A program made the position numbers and the translations under genes. Positions 1-11,988 of a DNA stretch of 64,000 bases are shown here, piece after piece. Every line of letters begins with the position of its first letter. The first letter of the stretch is position 1. The stretch comes from Haematococcus lacustris. Its lineage: Eukaryota; Chlorophyta; Chlorophyceae; Chlamydomonadales; Haematococcaceae. The notes under the pieces are model-generated. The model was not told the origin of the DNA and searched no databases. It saw nothing but the letters and a program-made list of their open reading frames with translations. The stretch spans positions 1,313,981 to 1,377,980 of the forward strand of contig JASKMD010000026.1 in assembly GCA_030144725.1 (NCBI GenBank), read 5' to 3'.

Positions 1-58
1 GGTGGTGGTGGCGGAGGTGAGGCTGTGTGGGCGCGGTGTGGGGCTTCAGGGGTTGAGG

Positions 59-3000
59 TCACACCGCCAGCGAGTTGTTGATGATCAACTCTTGCAGGGC
101 ATCCAGGCCAAAGGGGGTGGCACGGTATGCAAAGGGGTCGCCCCTGCCACCGGCCCCCACCCGCGCTAGCTTGCCCTGGGTCATCAGCCTGCGGCCGGAG
201 CCAGCAGCATGAAGGGTCAAGCATGGCATGGCCACAGCTAGGGTCGGTCTAGCCATTGGGTGTTCAAAACATACACATACATGGTGTAGGCCCCCTTTCA
301 TTCAAGACCCGGTCTAGCCATTGGGTGTTTAAAACATATACATACATGGTATAGTCCCCCTTTCATTCAGGACAGCAACTCCCCAATGACCCGGGTACAA
401 TGATACTCCCTTTTGAGAATAAGAACGTGCATATGAATATGCAAGTCAGCCATACTGCTAATCTTATGTCAAAAGGACGCGTGCCACAATATAAATAATA
501 CCCACTCGCAAGTTAGAAAACCCTCCAGAAATCTGATAATCTGACAACAGTCATGAGGATGTGCCGTCTTGCTCGTAGGATTATGTTTTGATGTTGTTCC
601 CGGCTGCTGATATGATATAGTGATGATGATAGTCATCAGGCTGCAAGGAGGGTTAAGTTGGGGGGCGTGATGGAACTAGTACTCTTGCTGGCCCTCGGCC
701 CTCCTACCATGCCTGCCTGGCCATCATTGCAAATGGACCGCTTGTCAGCGTCACTACAACACACACAGCTCGACGTGCTTGGCCACCTCTCGCTCACATG
801 CTCACACCTTCCCTCCCACATCCCTCACCCTTCCTGCTGCCCCTGCCTCTCACACTCTCCTGCTGCCCCTGCCCCTCACCACCCCATGCCAGCACTCACA
901 GGCGCAGGGCTTTGCTGGTGTCCGGGTTATTGCCCAGCGTCTCGCGGATCTGGCGCTCATAGATTGTGCGCGTGCCCACCATGCGCATGATGGACACCGC
1001 ACATTGCTGGACCTTGGAGATCTGCAGTGACAGGCGGGCAGGCGGGCCAGCGGGCAGTGGGATGAGAAACCATGAAGGACACAGTTTAACAGCTTTGCAG
1101 TGGGATGGGCACTTTTGGCAGTGTAACGGTGCGCAGGTGCACTGCCAGGTCCAGGTAGGTGGGCAAGCGGGCAGTGGGATGGGCTGGGAGAACATGAAGG
1201 AGGCGCAACTGGGCCAACACGGCTGGGGTGGTTGGCAGGGCAGAGGGCAGGAGGGGTGTGGTGTGTGGTGGAGCAGGCTGGCCAGAGGCGCAGCAGATGG
1301 GCAAGTGGGCAGCCAACACCCCCTGGCCCTTACCTGTCTAGCTGGCTAGGTGCTGGTGCTGTCACAGCCTTAGGTGCAACCTATCAGCCTGGCTGCTGCC
1401 ACTGCTGCCCTCAGAGCAGACACTGGGGCAGGTCAGGGGAAGGCTGCTGCTGGCACCTGGGCTGCCTTCCAGTCCTGACCTCACCAGGCCACTAGTGCCA
1501 TGCTTGCTTAGCATTACACCACCATGCATCAGCTGCGCAACTGTGTGGCATCGAAGCAGTGTGGCAGTAATGCAGGTTTGCAGTTTGACAGTTTGGCACT
1601 TGAGCAGTGTAACGGTGCGCAGCAGCAGCAGCCACGCCACCGTCACCCTCACCTACTCACCCAGCCCAGGCCCCCCTACTCCTTGCCTCACCGTGGCTGG
1701 GTCCCTGGGCTTGCGTGGCTTGGGTGGCAGCAGCCCGCCCCCCTCCCGGCTGTCGCTGAGCTGCATTCCACTGCCGGCCTGCCCTGCCCCTGCGCCCCCC
1801 AGCTGCCCTGAGGAGCCAGGCTGTGCCGCCCCGCTGCTGCTGCCCTCGCTGGCCTGCGGCCCGCACACCGAGCCGCCCTGGCTGCAAGCCCACAGGCCGG
1901 GCAGCTGCAAGCTGCTGGCACGCTTCTTGTGCCGCGGGGGCGAGTCAGCCACCTGGCAGTGCCCGCTGCTTGCCCCTGGCTGCTGCATCAGGCGCTGCGG
2001 GGGCGGCCAGGCAAGGCTCGACCCCAGGCACCCCAACTCCACCCCGACCATGGCAGCTGGTAGGAAGGTGGTGGAGCCCGCATGGCGCATGGCCAGGCCG
2101 CTCAGGGGGCTGTGGGCGGTGTGGTGGGTGGGGGGCGCTCCTGTGGAGGCCTGGTCCGGCTCCCCCAGGGCCAGGCTGGAGGGTGCAGCCGCCCTGGCCT
2201 GGTGGTTGGGGTGGTTAAGGAGTGACATGAGGTTGCTGGCCAAGTGTGACGCGGTGGATGGCTGCAGGTGGAGGTTGGGGATGTGGGGGCTGCTGACCTG
2301 GCTAGCGCTGGGGCCGTGTTGAACACAGCTGCTGCTAGGGAGGTGATGAGCAGGGCTGTCCAGCGTCTGGCCAGTGGCCAGCAGGTCAGGCAGGCCCCAG
2401 GCACTGCCAGAGAGGCCCAGCCCCAGCCCCAGGCCCTGCCCCAGGCCCTGCCCCAGCCCCTGGCCTTGGGCTCCTGCTGCTGCTTGGTGGGCCACAGGTT
2501 CCAGCAGTGGAGACAGCAGGTTGAAGTCGGTTATGGCACCCAACCGACCCCTGCCTGCCTGCCTGGAGGGCGCCTGCCACTGCGCCCCCAGCCGCTGAGC
2601 GCTGGGCAGGTTGTCGCCCAAGCCCAGGCCCAGGCTGAGGTCCGGCGTGCCCGGGCTGCCAAAGCCCTCCAGGCCCCAGGGGCTCTTGGCATCAAAGGCC
2701 AGCGGGGCGGATCGGCCCAGGTACCACCCCGGGCTGTGCCTGCTGCTGCCCGGGTCCAGGTTCAGCCCCAGCGTAGCCATGAAGTCCGGGGAGCCCAGGC
2801 CCCGGGCCGACCCTGGGGTGGGGGAGAGCATCAGGCCAGGGGTGCGGCTGGGGTCTGGCGCCATGTTGCTGCGGGTGCGGCTGCTGCGCTTGCTGCTGCG
2901 GGTGGTGGCGTTGCCTGTGCTGCCCCCACCGCCGCCGCCGCCACTGCCGCTGCCCCCGCCAAAGGACCAGCCAGCAGCGAGGGTGCCAGCTGGGGTGCCG

Positions 3001-6000
3001 GAACCCTCTGCTGCACTGCCAGGTAAGGGGGTGTCTAGTCCAGCTTCAAGCTTGCATGGGTTTTTCTGGCAGTGCATGGATGTGAAGAGTGGTGGAGAGG
3101 GGTGGGGTTGGGCAGTGGTGCGGGATAGGTCCAGGTGAAGGGCGGGCAGCAGGCTGAGGTCCAGCTGAGCCACTGCTGTGGCATGGCTGCTGCCTGCCTT
3201 GACAGGGGCTGAGTCAGAGGAGGTGGTGGCGGCAGGGGCTGGGTGTGGGGCAGAAGGTGGTGGGAAGGTGAGGGGAGGGGTGCTTGACGGTGGCTTGAGA
3301 GGAGGGGGGGAGATGTGGTAGGGGGAGGAGGCAGGGAAGGGCAGGGACAAACCCATGGCCTGGGCAACAGCAGCGGCCACTGCTGCAGGGCTGGTGGGCA
3401 GAGCCGCTGTGGAGGGCAGAGAGAGACGAGGAGCTCCTACCCCAGCCCCACCCCCGGCCCCAGCTTCCACCCCAGCCAGTAGAGCCGCGATGTCAATAGA
3501 GCCATTGGCCAGTGCCGTTGCCAGTGCTGCAGCTGCGCCAGCGCCAGCAGCAGGGGCAGCAGGGGCAGCAGCTGCAGCAGCCCCACCACCCGCTGTCCAG
3601 CACTGGGCGCCTGCAGCAGGGCAGGCCTGTGAGCAGGTCCTAGAAGCCAGAGCCCCAGCATTGTCTGCAAGGGAGCCAGGGGGGGCCGGCGCCGGGACGA
3701 TGCTGATGGTGTGATCCCCTGCAGCGTCACACGATCCGCTCCTACACACGCTGGACCCAGAGCCAGCAGCCTCCCCACGCCCTGCTTGCCCTGGGCCTGC
3801 GCCCGCCCCGCCTGCTGCGCCACCACACCCCACCAGCCCAGGCCCTGCGGGGCATTCTGCAGACATGGCCAACCCTGAGCCCAGGCTGGGGCCAGCGGCC
3901 GCCTCTGGCCCCTGCTCTGCCCTGCAACCCTCAGCCCTGTCTGGCACTGTGACGCCACCCAGCGTGGCCTGGGCAGAGCCAGCTGCTTCCAGGCCGGCTG
4001 TGCGAGCCAGGGCCAGGGCGCCCAGGACATTGCTGAAGGCAGGCTGGGGGCGCGAGGGTGAGGAGGGGCAGGCCGGGGAGATGGTCTGGCTCAGGGGGCG
4101 GGGGCCTAGGTGACTCATCAGCACCTGGAGCTGCTGCTGCAGCAGGTCAGAGGGGCAGGGGGGCTGGCAAGCTGGCAGCTGTGTCCGCCCAGCTGGATGC
4201 TCCCCACATGGGGCTGGATAGGGCTGGTGTGGGGGGGGAGTAGGGGAGAGGCTGGGCTGCTGGGGTGGTGGGCGGTGGGGGGCCGGGCTGGGTAGGGGGC
4301 CAGCTGCTGTCGTGGTGGGCAGGGGACTGATAGTTGAAGTGATGCCAGGCAAGGACTGGTCATGGTGCATTGCAGGGTGAGGGGCTGTGTTATCAGGTGC
4401 ACCACCTCCCGCCGCCTCCCTACCTTGAGCCAGGTCTGCAGAGGCCTGCGGGCAGTGGCTGGCCCCTGCCTGCTCCCCTAAGCAGCTGCTGGCACTGGGT
4501 CTGCCGCCTCCAGCTGCAGGGTTGAGGGAGAAGGGCCCATGAGGGGCGGCACATGACCCTGAAGCCGCCCCTCCCTCTGGCCCAGAGCCTTCCCTGCCCC
4601 CTGCCCCTGCCCTTGCTGTTGCCCCTTCTGTTGCCCCTTCTGTTGCCCCTGCAGCCCCTACTCCAGCCTCTGCTGCTTCCCTCGCCCCAACTGCTGCCCC
4701 TGGTCCAGGGACAGGTGGGAGGAAGGCAGCTGGCTCAGCTGCTGCCTGCTGAGCAGTGGTTGCAGCTGGGTGCTGCTCCTGAGCCACGCCAGACCGTGGT
4801 GATGGCTGTTGAGAAGGAGCAGGTGGAGGTGAGGGAGAGAGAGGTGCCAGGGCCTGCTGAGATGCTGTGTCTGCCACCGCCACAGCCTCTTGCCTGGGTG
4901 ATGCTGCTACTGCTGCTGCTGCTGCAGGCGCTGCTGCTGCTGCTGCTGCTGCCACTGCCTGCGCACCGTGTTTAAGTGTGCCTGGATAAACAGGCTGGGT
5001 GGCAAGCGGCAGAGGCAGGTGCTGCTGAGGAGGTGCATTTCCCAGCTGCAGGGTTGGGGTTAGAGGTATGAGATGCTGCACTGCTGGGTGGGGGGGCCCA
5101 CCAGCTGCTTGCTGCACCATGCTGACAAGGGCTAGGGCGTCAGAGCTCCCAGGCTGCAGAGGTGGAGGCGCGCCCACCCCGCCCTGGCACTCAGAAACTT
5201 GCGCAGTGCAGGCTTTGGAGGGCTGGGGTGGTGGCCCAGGCTGCTGAAGCTGGGGCTGCTGGGTCGTGGCAGGAGGGGCTGCACAGGAGGTGCTGCCGCG
5301 CAGGAGCAGCTGCAGCAACTGTTGTTGCGCTGTCTGCCGGGCAGTGGCTTGGGCTTGAGTCTGCACAGCTGCCATGGCTAGCTGCTGCTGCTCACTGCTC
5401 AGCCGCTGGGCATGCTCGTGTTGCTGCTGCTGCTGCAACTGTTGCTGCTGGGTGAGCAACAGTTGCAGCAGAGTGAGGTCCACACAGGGTGGGCTAGCAG
5501 AGGGTTCCTTCAACAGGGAGGAGGCCTGGAGCCCCAGCTGCTGAATCTGATGGAGTAGCTGCTGGGCATGGGCTCGAGCCTGCCCCTGCTGCTGCCCCTG
5601 CTGCTGCCGCTGCCCCTGCTCCTGCTGCCCCTGTCCCTGTGGATGCTGGTGGAAGGCCCCCTGCTCTGCCTCCGCTGCTGCTGCAAGGCACTCAATCGCG
5701 AAGCTCCCACCCACCAGTTGGTTCACACCAGCCTGGTGCTGAGCTAGGCTTCTGCTGGGGGCAGGGCTGGCACTGCTGTGTTGAAACGGCGGCAGGCAGT
5801 CCTGGGCTGTGCCCTGCTGCTTCATGAGGCTGGGGGCTGGAGGAGGAGGGGGGCCAGGGCTAGAGCTGGGGGTGGTGGACCCAGGGGGAGACCCCGGCTC
5901 TGGCCCCCCTCCCCGCTGCAGCTGCATGGTCACCTGGGGGATGACCTGTCTGGCCTGCACGGGGAGGGATTGCATGAGCAGCCGCAGCAGGGCTGCAGTG

Positions 6001-7224
6001 GCGGCTTGCGGATCAGAGGTCCCAAACAGCCGGGCGGCCAAGTCCTCTGGGCTCACCCCTGGCTGACTACCAACCCACTCCTGGGTCCTCGGTCCCACCC
6101 CACTGCTTGCATCACCCACGTGAGTGGTGCCAGGCTCTGCTGCTGCTGCTGCTGCAAGCTGCGTCTCTGGGTGGGCTGTGGGATGCAAGGTGTGAGGTGG
6201 GGTGGGAAAGGCAACGCGTTTCTTTGCCGCAGCACCTGGTGGCGGGGTGAGGTCTGTGGCAGCCAGAGAGGAGTAGGACAGACCCCGCTTGATCCCGGCA
6301 GTAAGTGGGTTGTTGCCTTGCGAGCCAGGGGGCTGATCAGGGAGGGTGGGGAGGTTGCTGCTGCCCATGGCTGTTGCATAATCAAAGGTTGACAGGGCTC
6401 CACCACAGAATGAGGGCTGCAGGCTGAATTGTTGGGAGTAAGGAGTTAAAATCTCACCCAGGTTCCCGTGACACGGAGTAGCATGCATGCTGCTGGGACT
6501 CTCGCCCGTCAGCGGCTCTGGCAGCCATGTCGTACAGGTGCCTGATGTGTGGTTGCTGGGGCTGGTCAGCTGCAGCGCCGCGCTTTGCTGCGACAGGTCA
6601 AGTTGAGGAGTCTTAAGGCTGCTTCCTCCTTGCTGATGATTGGCTCCAGCATAGTCATAGTTCGACGGCGGCAAGGACGAGCGTGGCTCGTTACCGGGCT
6701 TTGAGTTGAGGTCAGTAGCGTTTCCCGACCACCGTACTCCGCCTAGCTCCTGCGCACCCGCCAACTTCGCAATTGTGGGGCAGGTCTGCATGGACGCATG
6801 GGCAAACATGACAAAACATGACAGACAGGCCTGTGACACCATACATAACAAAATACCGTCATACAGACCTTAGTATAGCTCATTTAAGGTCATTAGCATA
6901 GCACTGAGCTGACACTAGCTGTCGCGGCAGTTCATATATTTGGCCGGGGAAAACTATGGCGCGCTTCGCGACAATGGGTTCTGCAGATAGCGGCCAGTAC
7001 CGAGTACATGAGTTCGGGTGCCTCATCCTTGTGCCGTATGCCTCCAATACCCAGCAGGCATGCGCGACGTGCATCTGTTTGTACGTGGTGCGTGTACGAG
7101 ATGCGTTCCACCATTGCACAGCAACGCGCAAGTGAGGGCAGGGACACCCACTCCTCGACTAACTTACCCCTGAGACATCCTTCCTTTTCCGCTTCACGAC
7201 CTCTCCACTGCGTGCGGGTGCCAT
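59..7224 (-). CDS. Large Gln/Ala/Pro-rich putative transcription regulator with C-terminal winged-helix-like domain
   Basis: Four exons join in phase: 7168-7224, 1692-6785, 900-1021 and 59-188, giving 1800 residues and a stop at 59-61. Exon 1 (MAPARSGEVVKRKRKDVSG) carries a KRKRK nuclear-localisation-like cluster and ends at GTAAGT; exon 2 starts after TGCAG and ends at GTGAGG. The central 1700 residues are low complexity: poly-Q runs, poly-A, and Pro/Ser/Gly tracts, as in transcription co-regulators. The last two exons form a compact domain: a helix from ISKVQQCAVSIMRMVG, a helix around IYERQIRETLG, a recognition-like helix NPDTSKALRLLMTQG, then a wing with KLARVGAGGRGDPFAYRAT. This is the order of a winged-helix fold. 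A nuclear DNA-binding or regulatory role is inferred; I do not recognise the family. Introns hidden inside the giant exon 2 cannot be excluded, and an in-frame ATG at 7420-7422 is an alternative start. Confidence 0.72.
246..373. repeat. 65-bp tandem duplication in last intron of the regulator gene
   Basis: Two adjacent copies (246-310 and 311-373) share the words GGTCTAGCCATTGGGTGTT and ACATACATGGT, with a few substitutions between them. They lie in the intron between exons 900-1021 and 59-188. Confidence 0.8.
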
Positions 7225-7722
7225 AGCCTTCGACGCTGGGGCTCCAGCGGCCAGGCCGCAGGCCTGAGGCGCGTCCCAGGCGTCTCTTGATGGACTCGTT
7301 TCCGTGCCTTTCACGCTTGCGAACCTTGTGTACCCATGATGACTGTGCTTACTGCATTGGGTTGTGCGGGACGACGGAAAAGAGAGCGACGTAGAGGCAG
7401 ACAAGCAACCGCTAACCACCACCGTCGACTCGCCGACAAAACGCTGCTGGTTTAGGGCTGGCGGCTAGCTACAGCAGGCCAGCATCCCTGTGCAAATCTG
7501 GAAAGCTCGGAGGCTTCCACCATTCCACAAGCTACCAACATCTCTCGAGGGTGCAGCGTCTGATCTACAACCGGCTCCTCGAAACCCTTCCTTCGTCTTG
7601 GCAAATGCATCGTGCCTGGCGAGCGGTACAGCGACCAGTGAGTAGCTCAGGGGGCCAGTCATGACCTGCAGGTCTGATCCATTCTAGTCCAGTCTAGTCC
7701 ACTCTGCTCCATTGCCATTGGA
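7225..7722. other. Upstream region without recognisable gene
   Basis: No exon chain or family motif was found on either strand. It contains the 5' flank of the large minus-strand regulator gene and presumably its promoter; no clear TATA element was seen. Confidence 0.4.
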
Positions 7723-7944
7723 GAGCATAACCTGTGACTTGCCCGCATTCACTGTGAAGTGTTACCTGCCTGCAAGGACCTCAAGCTGACAGACCAGCTG
7801 CTGCAGCCCGAGGGGGGAAGTGGCCACCAGGGTCCAGTCATTCGCATAATGGCCTTTGATTGAGCCAGGTCCATCTGTCTCATAGAGCAATATCAGGAGT
7901 GGGCAATAAGGATGGGAAAGGCGCGTGTGGTACCGCAGTGCCAT
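7723..7944 (-). pseudogene. Relic of a non-LTR reverse transcriptase
   Basis: Minus-strand translation gives GHYANDWTLVATSPLGLQQL, then a stop at 7762, then HFTVNAGKSQVM in the same frame. This matches the layout of the reverse-transcriptase catalytic block of LINEs (YADD, 'LLATSPxGLQ', then 'VNxxKSxV' after it). The catalytic YADD reads YAND, and the in-frame stop splits it. Known: this block is the RT motif C-D region. Inferred: a short, dead LINE fragment. Confidence 0.6.
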
Positions 7945-8968
7945 GTGGGCCTTGCATGCATATCTATAGCATGGACTCTGCTCCAGTTCCCATCCCTTCC
8001 TTTGCCCAGAACCTACCAGTACCCAACCCTTCCCTTGCTCATGACCTTACCCCTACCCAACCACCCTCTGCCCAGGACCCTACCCTTACCAAACCACCCC
8101 TGCCAAGCACCCTACTGCTACCCACCCTACCACTCCCCACTAGTCGTTGCAGCCGAGGGCACAGTAGGGCGCGGCCGATCATATGACTTGCTGAGGAATT
8201 GGTAATTCCCCGCCCCGCCCCGCCCCGGGTATTTTGCCGCATGTAGGGGTGGGAGGGGGTCGTGGGGGTGGGAGGGCAGTAAGGGGGCTGAGAGGGCATT
8301 GTGTGGCCCTCACCGCCCGACGCGCTCGCTGCTATGTCGCCTGATAACTTATCTTACGATGGTCCTCCCACACCGCCTGCAGCATGAGAAGTCTTGCGGA
8401 GTGGGTCTGGCGGGCTGCACATTTATCGCTATTTGACGCTTCAAGGCCGCTATTCACCACACGAACCATCAGGCATTGGGATTGGGCATTGAGTTGATTT
8501 CTATTCAAGTAGATTGACCGGCAGTGCGGCTTAGGCACTTCAAACCTTGATCTCTGGCTTGGAGGCTCTTGCAACAGCCTGTTCAAGCCGCTGTGAGCCA
8601 CGGCCATATAACCCTGTTGTGGGTCAGGGCTTGCACAGGACGCCCATATGAGCCACAGTCCGTAGGGCGCCCTGCTAGCAACCGAGCAAGGACAACAGCC
8701 TATCCCTCATCGTAGCCCACCCCCTAACCCACTACCACTGACCAGTTTGAGGCATCCGTACCATGCACAGCCTGGGCCTCGCAAAAACAGCGCTCTAAAA
8801 AGGTGCAAAGCAGCCAGTATTTAGAGGTCTGCAACTTTCCTACGAAAAACCTCGAACTTCGCGCAGAGCCTTGCAGCAGTTGACGAAGGTGGTGTCTTGG
8901 TGGGTGCCCTGGGTGCTGCTCGGCCAGCCCAGCTCGCCTGGGCTGCCTGATGGACTGGCTGTGCCTCC
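7945..8968. other. Gene-poor stretch with C-rich tract
   Basis: Contains a C/T-rich tract (about 7990-8140) with imperfect repeats of the type CTACCCAACC. It also has a 40-bp segment (8165-8204) that recurs at 58741-58780. No gene recognised. Confidence 0.4.
8165..8204. repeat. Short dispersed repeat, copy A
   Basis: The sequence beginning GTAGGGCGCG and containing CCGATCATATGACTTGCTGA is repeated at 58741-58780 with a single clear mismatch (GCGGCC versus GCGACC). Both copies run in the same orientation. Confidence 0.75.
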
Positions 8969-10179
8969 TCAGCCCATGTTGATCAGCGGCGCCTTGGGTG
9001 CGTGCACATGGTGGCAGGCGGTGTCGTCGATGGTGCCCAGCAGATGGGCGGGAGGCAGGCTGTCCACGTCCAAGGTTGCATCCAGGCGAGAAAAGTCCTG
9101 CACAGCTTGCACGCATCAGGCCATGCTCACGGCGCAAGCATGGGTCAGCAGCACGGGTCATGCAAGCAGTAGGGAAATACCACATGCCAGGGATGCATGC
9201 ACATGCATGGCTTGTTTAGGTGTGGTGGGTACAGAGGGGGCCAGGAGGAGTCAGCACAGCACAAGTAAGTGTGGTGGGTGTAGGGAGAAAGCAGAGGAGA
9301 AAGGTTCCACAGGTAGTGCCAGTGGTGCTCACAACGCAGACCTCACAGTCCAGCACAACAGGCTCCAGGGTGTTGGGCACCATGCGGAGCTCAGCTCAGC
9401 AGCTGCCAACCCAGCTGGGCAGACCACCAAGCTGTGGCGCCGCCTTGCTGGCCAACCCATCACAAAGGCAGGCATGTCAGAGTACTTCAAGTGGGCTGAG
9501 CTCGCACTGGTCATGGCACCAGGCTCAGTGGAGGAGCAGCGCATGGTCTCAGCCATGGCATACCTCAAACATCACACCCACAACGGGTTGCAGGAAGGCC
9601 ACCTGAATGTGTGCATTTGTGTCTTCAGCAGCAAGCAGTTGTGGAGAGAGAAAGAGAGAGAGTCTCTGAAACACATTCCTATGCAAGCGTGCCACTCACA
9701 ATGGCTGGACGACACTGCCTTGTGTGGGCGCTACCGCCCTTGATGACTGCCTGCTGCTTGCTTGGCTTTGACTTACGTGCGCTATGGGGCCCAATAGGGC
9801 CATGCGGTGATCGTGGCAGTCTAGGTTTGGGCCATGCCACTTTGCGCTATGAACCCGGCATGAGGGCAATTGAAAGCAAAGCCACTGGTTTGCCCCGCCA
9901 CCCTGGACCCTATGTCCTGTGCACGGAGCCCAGACACTGACCAGGTCCTGGCTGCGTCATGGGCATTGCCATGATGACATGGCGTGCCTCGTTAGGCAAC
10001 CTTGGTAACGTGACTGAACAACTGAACAACAGAAAGACAGCTTGCCTGCCATCTGGGTGGCAGACAGCCTCACCTGCCAAAACGCCAGGAAGTGGCGGTA
10101 GGCGATGCCCACGTCATCAGTCCCACACATCTCCCGGATGCTGTGCATGGCCAGCTGGGGAATGCCCACATCCACAGTC
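8969..10179 (-). CDS. Aspartyl aminopeptidase (M18 family), 3' part only
   Basis: Two in-phase exons are visible, 10074-10179 and 8969-9097, with the stop at 8969-8971. The upstream exon encodes VDVGIPQLAMHSIREMCGTD followed by DVGIAYRHFLAFWQ. The His in MHSIREM corresponds to the conserved C-terminal metal-site histidine of M18 aminopeptidases. The last exon continues DFSRLDATLDVDSLPPAHLL and ends INMG, the usual M18 tail. M18 enzymes remove N-terminal Asp/Glu from peptides using two metal ions, in the cytosol or vacuole. The exon at 10179 starts with one leftover base after a CAG acceptor, so more exons must lie upstream; none is seen before the inverted repeat and the N gap. The gene may be interrupted, or its 5' exons may lie in or beyond the gap. 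The 976-nt intron holds a hAT-like fragment. Confidence 0.8.
9408..9640 (+). pseudogene. hAT-like transposase C-terminal fragment inside an intron
   Basis: One plus-strand frame reads YFKWAELALVMAPGSVEEQ, then RMVSAMAYLKHHTHNGLQEG and HLNVCICVF. The pattern 'GSVE-x-x-RM-x-SAM-x-x-x-K-x-x-x-x-NxLQxxHLNxC' is that of the C-terminal region of hAT-type transposases. It lies antisense within the intron of the M18 aminopeptidase. The rest of the surrounding 290-codon frame shows no transposase domain, so this is a fragment. Confidence 0.6.
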
Positions 10180-10411
10180 CTGCAGCACACCAGCAGTTAA
10201 GTCTCCCGGTCACATATGGCACGTTTTTGGTTAACTTGAAGAAGACGAAAAAGGGAAACATGTCCCAAGTGGGCCCCGTCTGTTCCGCGTAGCCCAGCTA
10301 GCCATCGCACAGTGGAAGCGGGCTCACAGCGGCAGTTCCGGTGCCGGCCAGGCAGGTGAGCCAGCCTGCTTGGGCGCACGTCAACGTTAGGCACATTGCG
10401 TAGCTGTTAGC
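10180..10411. other. Short unique spacer
   Basis: Between the last visible M18 exon and the left arm of the inverted repeat. No exon of M18 was found here. Confidence 0.35.
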
Positions 10412-10509
10412 TTTGTGCACGCCAAGCTGGGCCAGTAAGTGCGAACGCCGCACAGCCAAGCAGCGGTTACGGCAGTCGGTTTATAGATGGCTTGCACGCT
10501 GCAGGTACA

Positions 10510-10815
10510 ATGTCCGAAATCGCTAGTTCCGTTCTTAGAGGCCGAACCACTGTCAGCGGGGCACCAATTTGTCCAGGAATAGACACGCCAGCACCCAGGA
10601 CGGGACGGAGGCGTCGTGACCAGTCTCCACCGCGCGCGCAAACCCCGACGCAGCGTACCACAAAGCAGAAGTCAGACGAGCACCAGCCCGAGCAGGAACA
10701 AGAGGAGCAACGGGAACAGCAGGGGGAGCAGCGGCAAGAGCAACAGCATGAGCGCCAGCAGCGGCAAGGGCAACAACATGAGCTTGCTGGTGAATGTGCA
10801 GGTGACAATGGCTGA
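10510..10815 (+). CDS. Unknown ORF in left inverted-repeat arm
   Basis: Starts MSEIASSVLRGRTTVSGAP and becomes Glu/Gln/Arg-rich (KSDEHQPEQEQEEQREQQ). The right arm holds the same start and frame (13766-13972, minus). There the 24-nt length difference near residue 33 preserves the frame and changes are mostly conservative, which suggests past selection on this frame. The C-terminus diverges. An overlapping frame also shows a conserved segment with ADKSNTGKKRLEELKREC in both arms (about 10800-10870 and 13640-13715), which may be a second exon. No family recognised; a transposon-borne gene is possible. Confidence 0.4.
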   Translation: MSEIASSVLRGRTTVSGAPICPGIDTPAPRTGRRRRDQSPPRAQTPTQRTTKQKSDEHQPEQEQEEQREQQGEQRQEQQHERQQRQGQQHELAGECAGDNG

Positions 10816-10904
10816 CAAGAGCAACACTGGCAAGAAGCGTCTTGAGGAGCTGAAGAGAGAATGCATAATCCAAAAGGAGCAGAGCAAGCCCACCCCCTCC
10901 CAGC

Positions 10905-11540
10905 CTTGCGTTGCCCCTTCCCTCCCTGCTTAACCCTGCCCCAACCCATCCCAGCCCAGCCCCATCCCAGCCCTGCCCCACCCCATCCCAGCCTTGCGTT
11001 GCCCCTCCCCTCCCTGCCCAGCCCTGCCCCACCCCCTCCCATTCGTGCCCCACCCCCTCCCAGCCTTGCGTTGCCCCTCCCCTCCCTGCCCAGCCCTGCC
11101 CAGCCCTGCCCCACCCCCTCCCATCCCTGCCCCACCCCCTCCCTGCCCAGGCCCGCCCCACCCCCTCCCTGCCCAGCCCTGCCCCACCCCCTCCCAGCCT
11201 TGCGTTGCCCCTCCCCTACCTGTCCAGCCCTGCCCCACCCCATCCCAGCCCTGCCCCACCCCATCCCATCCCTGCCCCACCCCATCCCAGCCCTGCCCCA
11301 CCCCATCCCAGCCCTGCCCCACCCCATCCCAGCCCTGCCCTACCCCCTCCCCTCCCAGCCCTACCCCACCCCATCCCAGCCCTGCCCCACCCCTTCCCAG
11401 CCTTGCGTTGCCCCTCCCCTCCCTGTCCAGCCCTGCCCCACCCCATCCCAGCCCTGTCCCACCCCCTGCCCTCCCAGCCCTGCCCCACCCCCTCCCAGAC
11501 TTGCGTTGCCCCTCCCTGCCCTGCCCTGCCTTTCCCCGCC
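10905..11540. repeat. CCTGCCCCACCCC-type minisatellite, left arm
   Basis: Irregular tandem units built from CCCAGCCCTGCCCCACCCC, with interspersed GCCTTGCGTTGCCCCTCCC blocks. Units vary in length, so it is open in several frames and gives long spurious ORFs. Confidence 0.9.
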
Positions 11541-11988
11541 CTGCCTGTAGGTGTGTGGCAGTGCAGGCTGCAGGTAGCAGCAGGAGTGCATGAGCAGCAG
11601 CTGCAGGCTGCAGTGCATGTGTTGCAGTGCATGAGCAGCGGCAGCAACAACAAGCTGTAATGCATGACCAGCAGTGCAAGGACAGCAACATGTACGGTGT
11701 GTGTCTGGTTGCATGCAAGCTCATTTCAAGGCATAGATCTGGCATGGTCTGCGTTGGTCTTGGTAGATCCATGAATATAATGGCATGCAATTTGCGGTTC
11801 TTCAACCATGCCATTGCTTGTGTAGCCGCATATGGACACCACATTGGTTGTGTAAGACAATATTCCCGGTGATGGGCAATTGCAACTCGAATATCAGTGT
11901 TTACAATAGACCTAGCGTCCTTGACCATGCCAGTTGCAGCGTCGATGTAATACCGTGTGGTGCCATATGGTTGGATTTGGTGCGGAGC

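Larger units (their letters stand above)
10412..11690. repeat. Left arm of a long inverted repeat
   Basis: From CTTTGTGCACGCCAAGC onwards this segment is matched by the reverse complement of about 12815-14069. Matching landmarks are the GCCAAGCTGGGCCAGTAAGT end, the start codon of a small ORF, a GC-skewed minisatellite, and the GTGTGTGGCAGTGCAGGC end. The arms differ by substitutions and small indels, so they are not an assembly mirror copy. Confidence 0.85.

Noticed and set aside
1495..2322. 275-codon plus-strand ORF
   Set aside because: Antisense shadow of the large Gln-rich exon, which has splice-consistent ends on the minus strand.
8871..9743. 290-codon plus-strand ORF as a whole gene
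   Set aside because: Overlaps the terminal M18 exon on the other strand; only 9408-9640 has family-like sequence.
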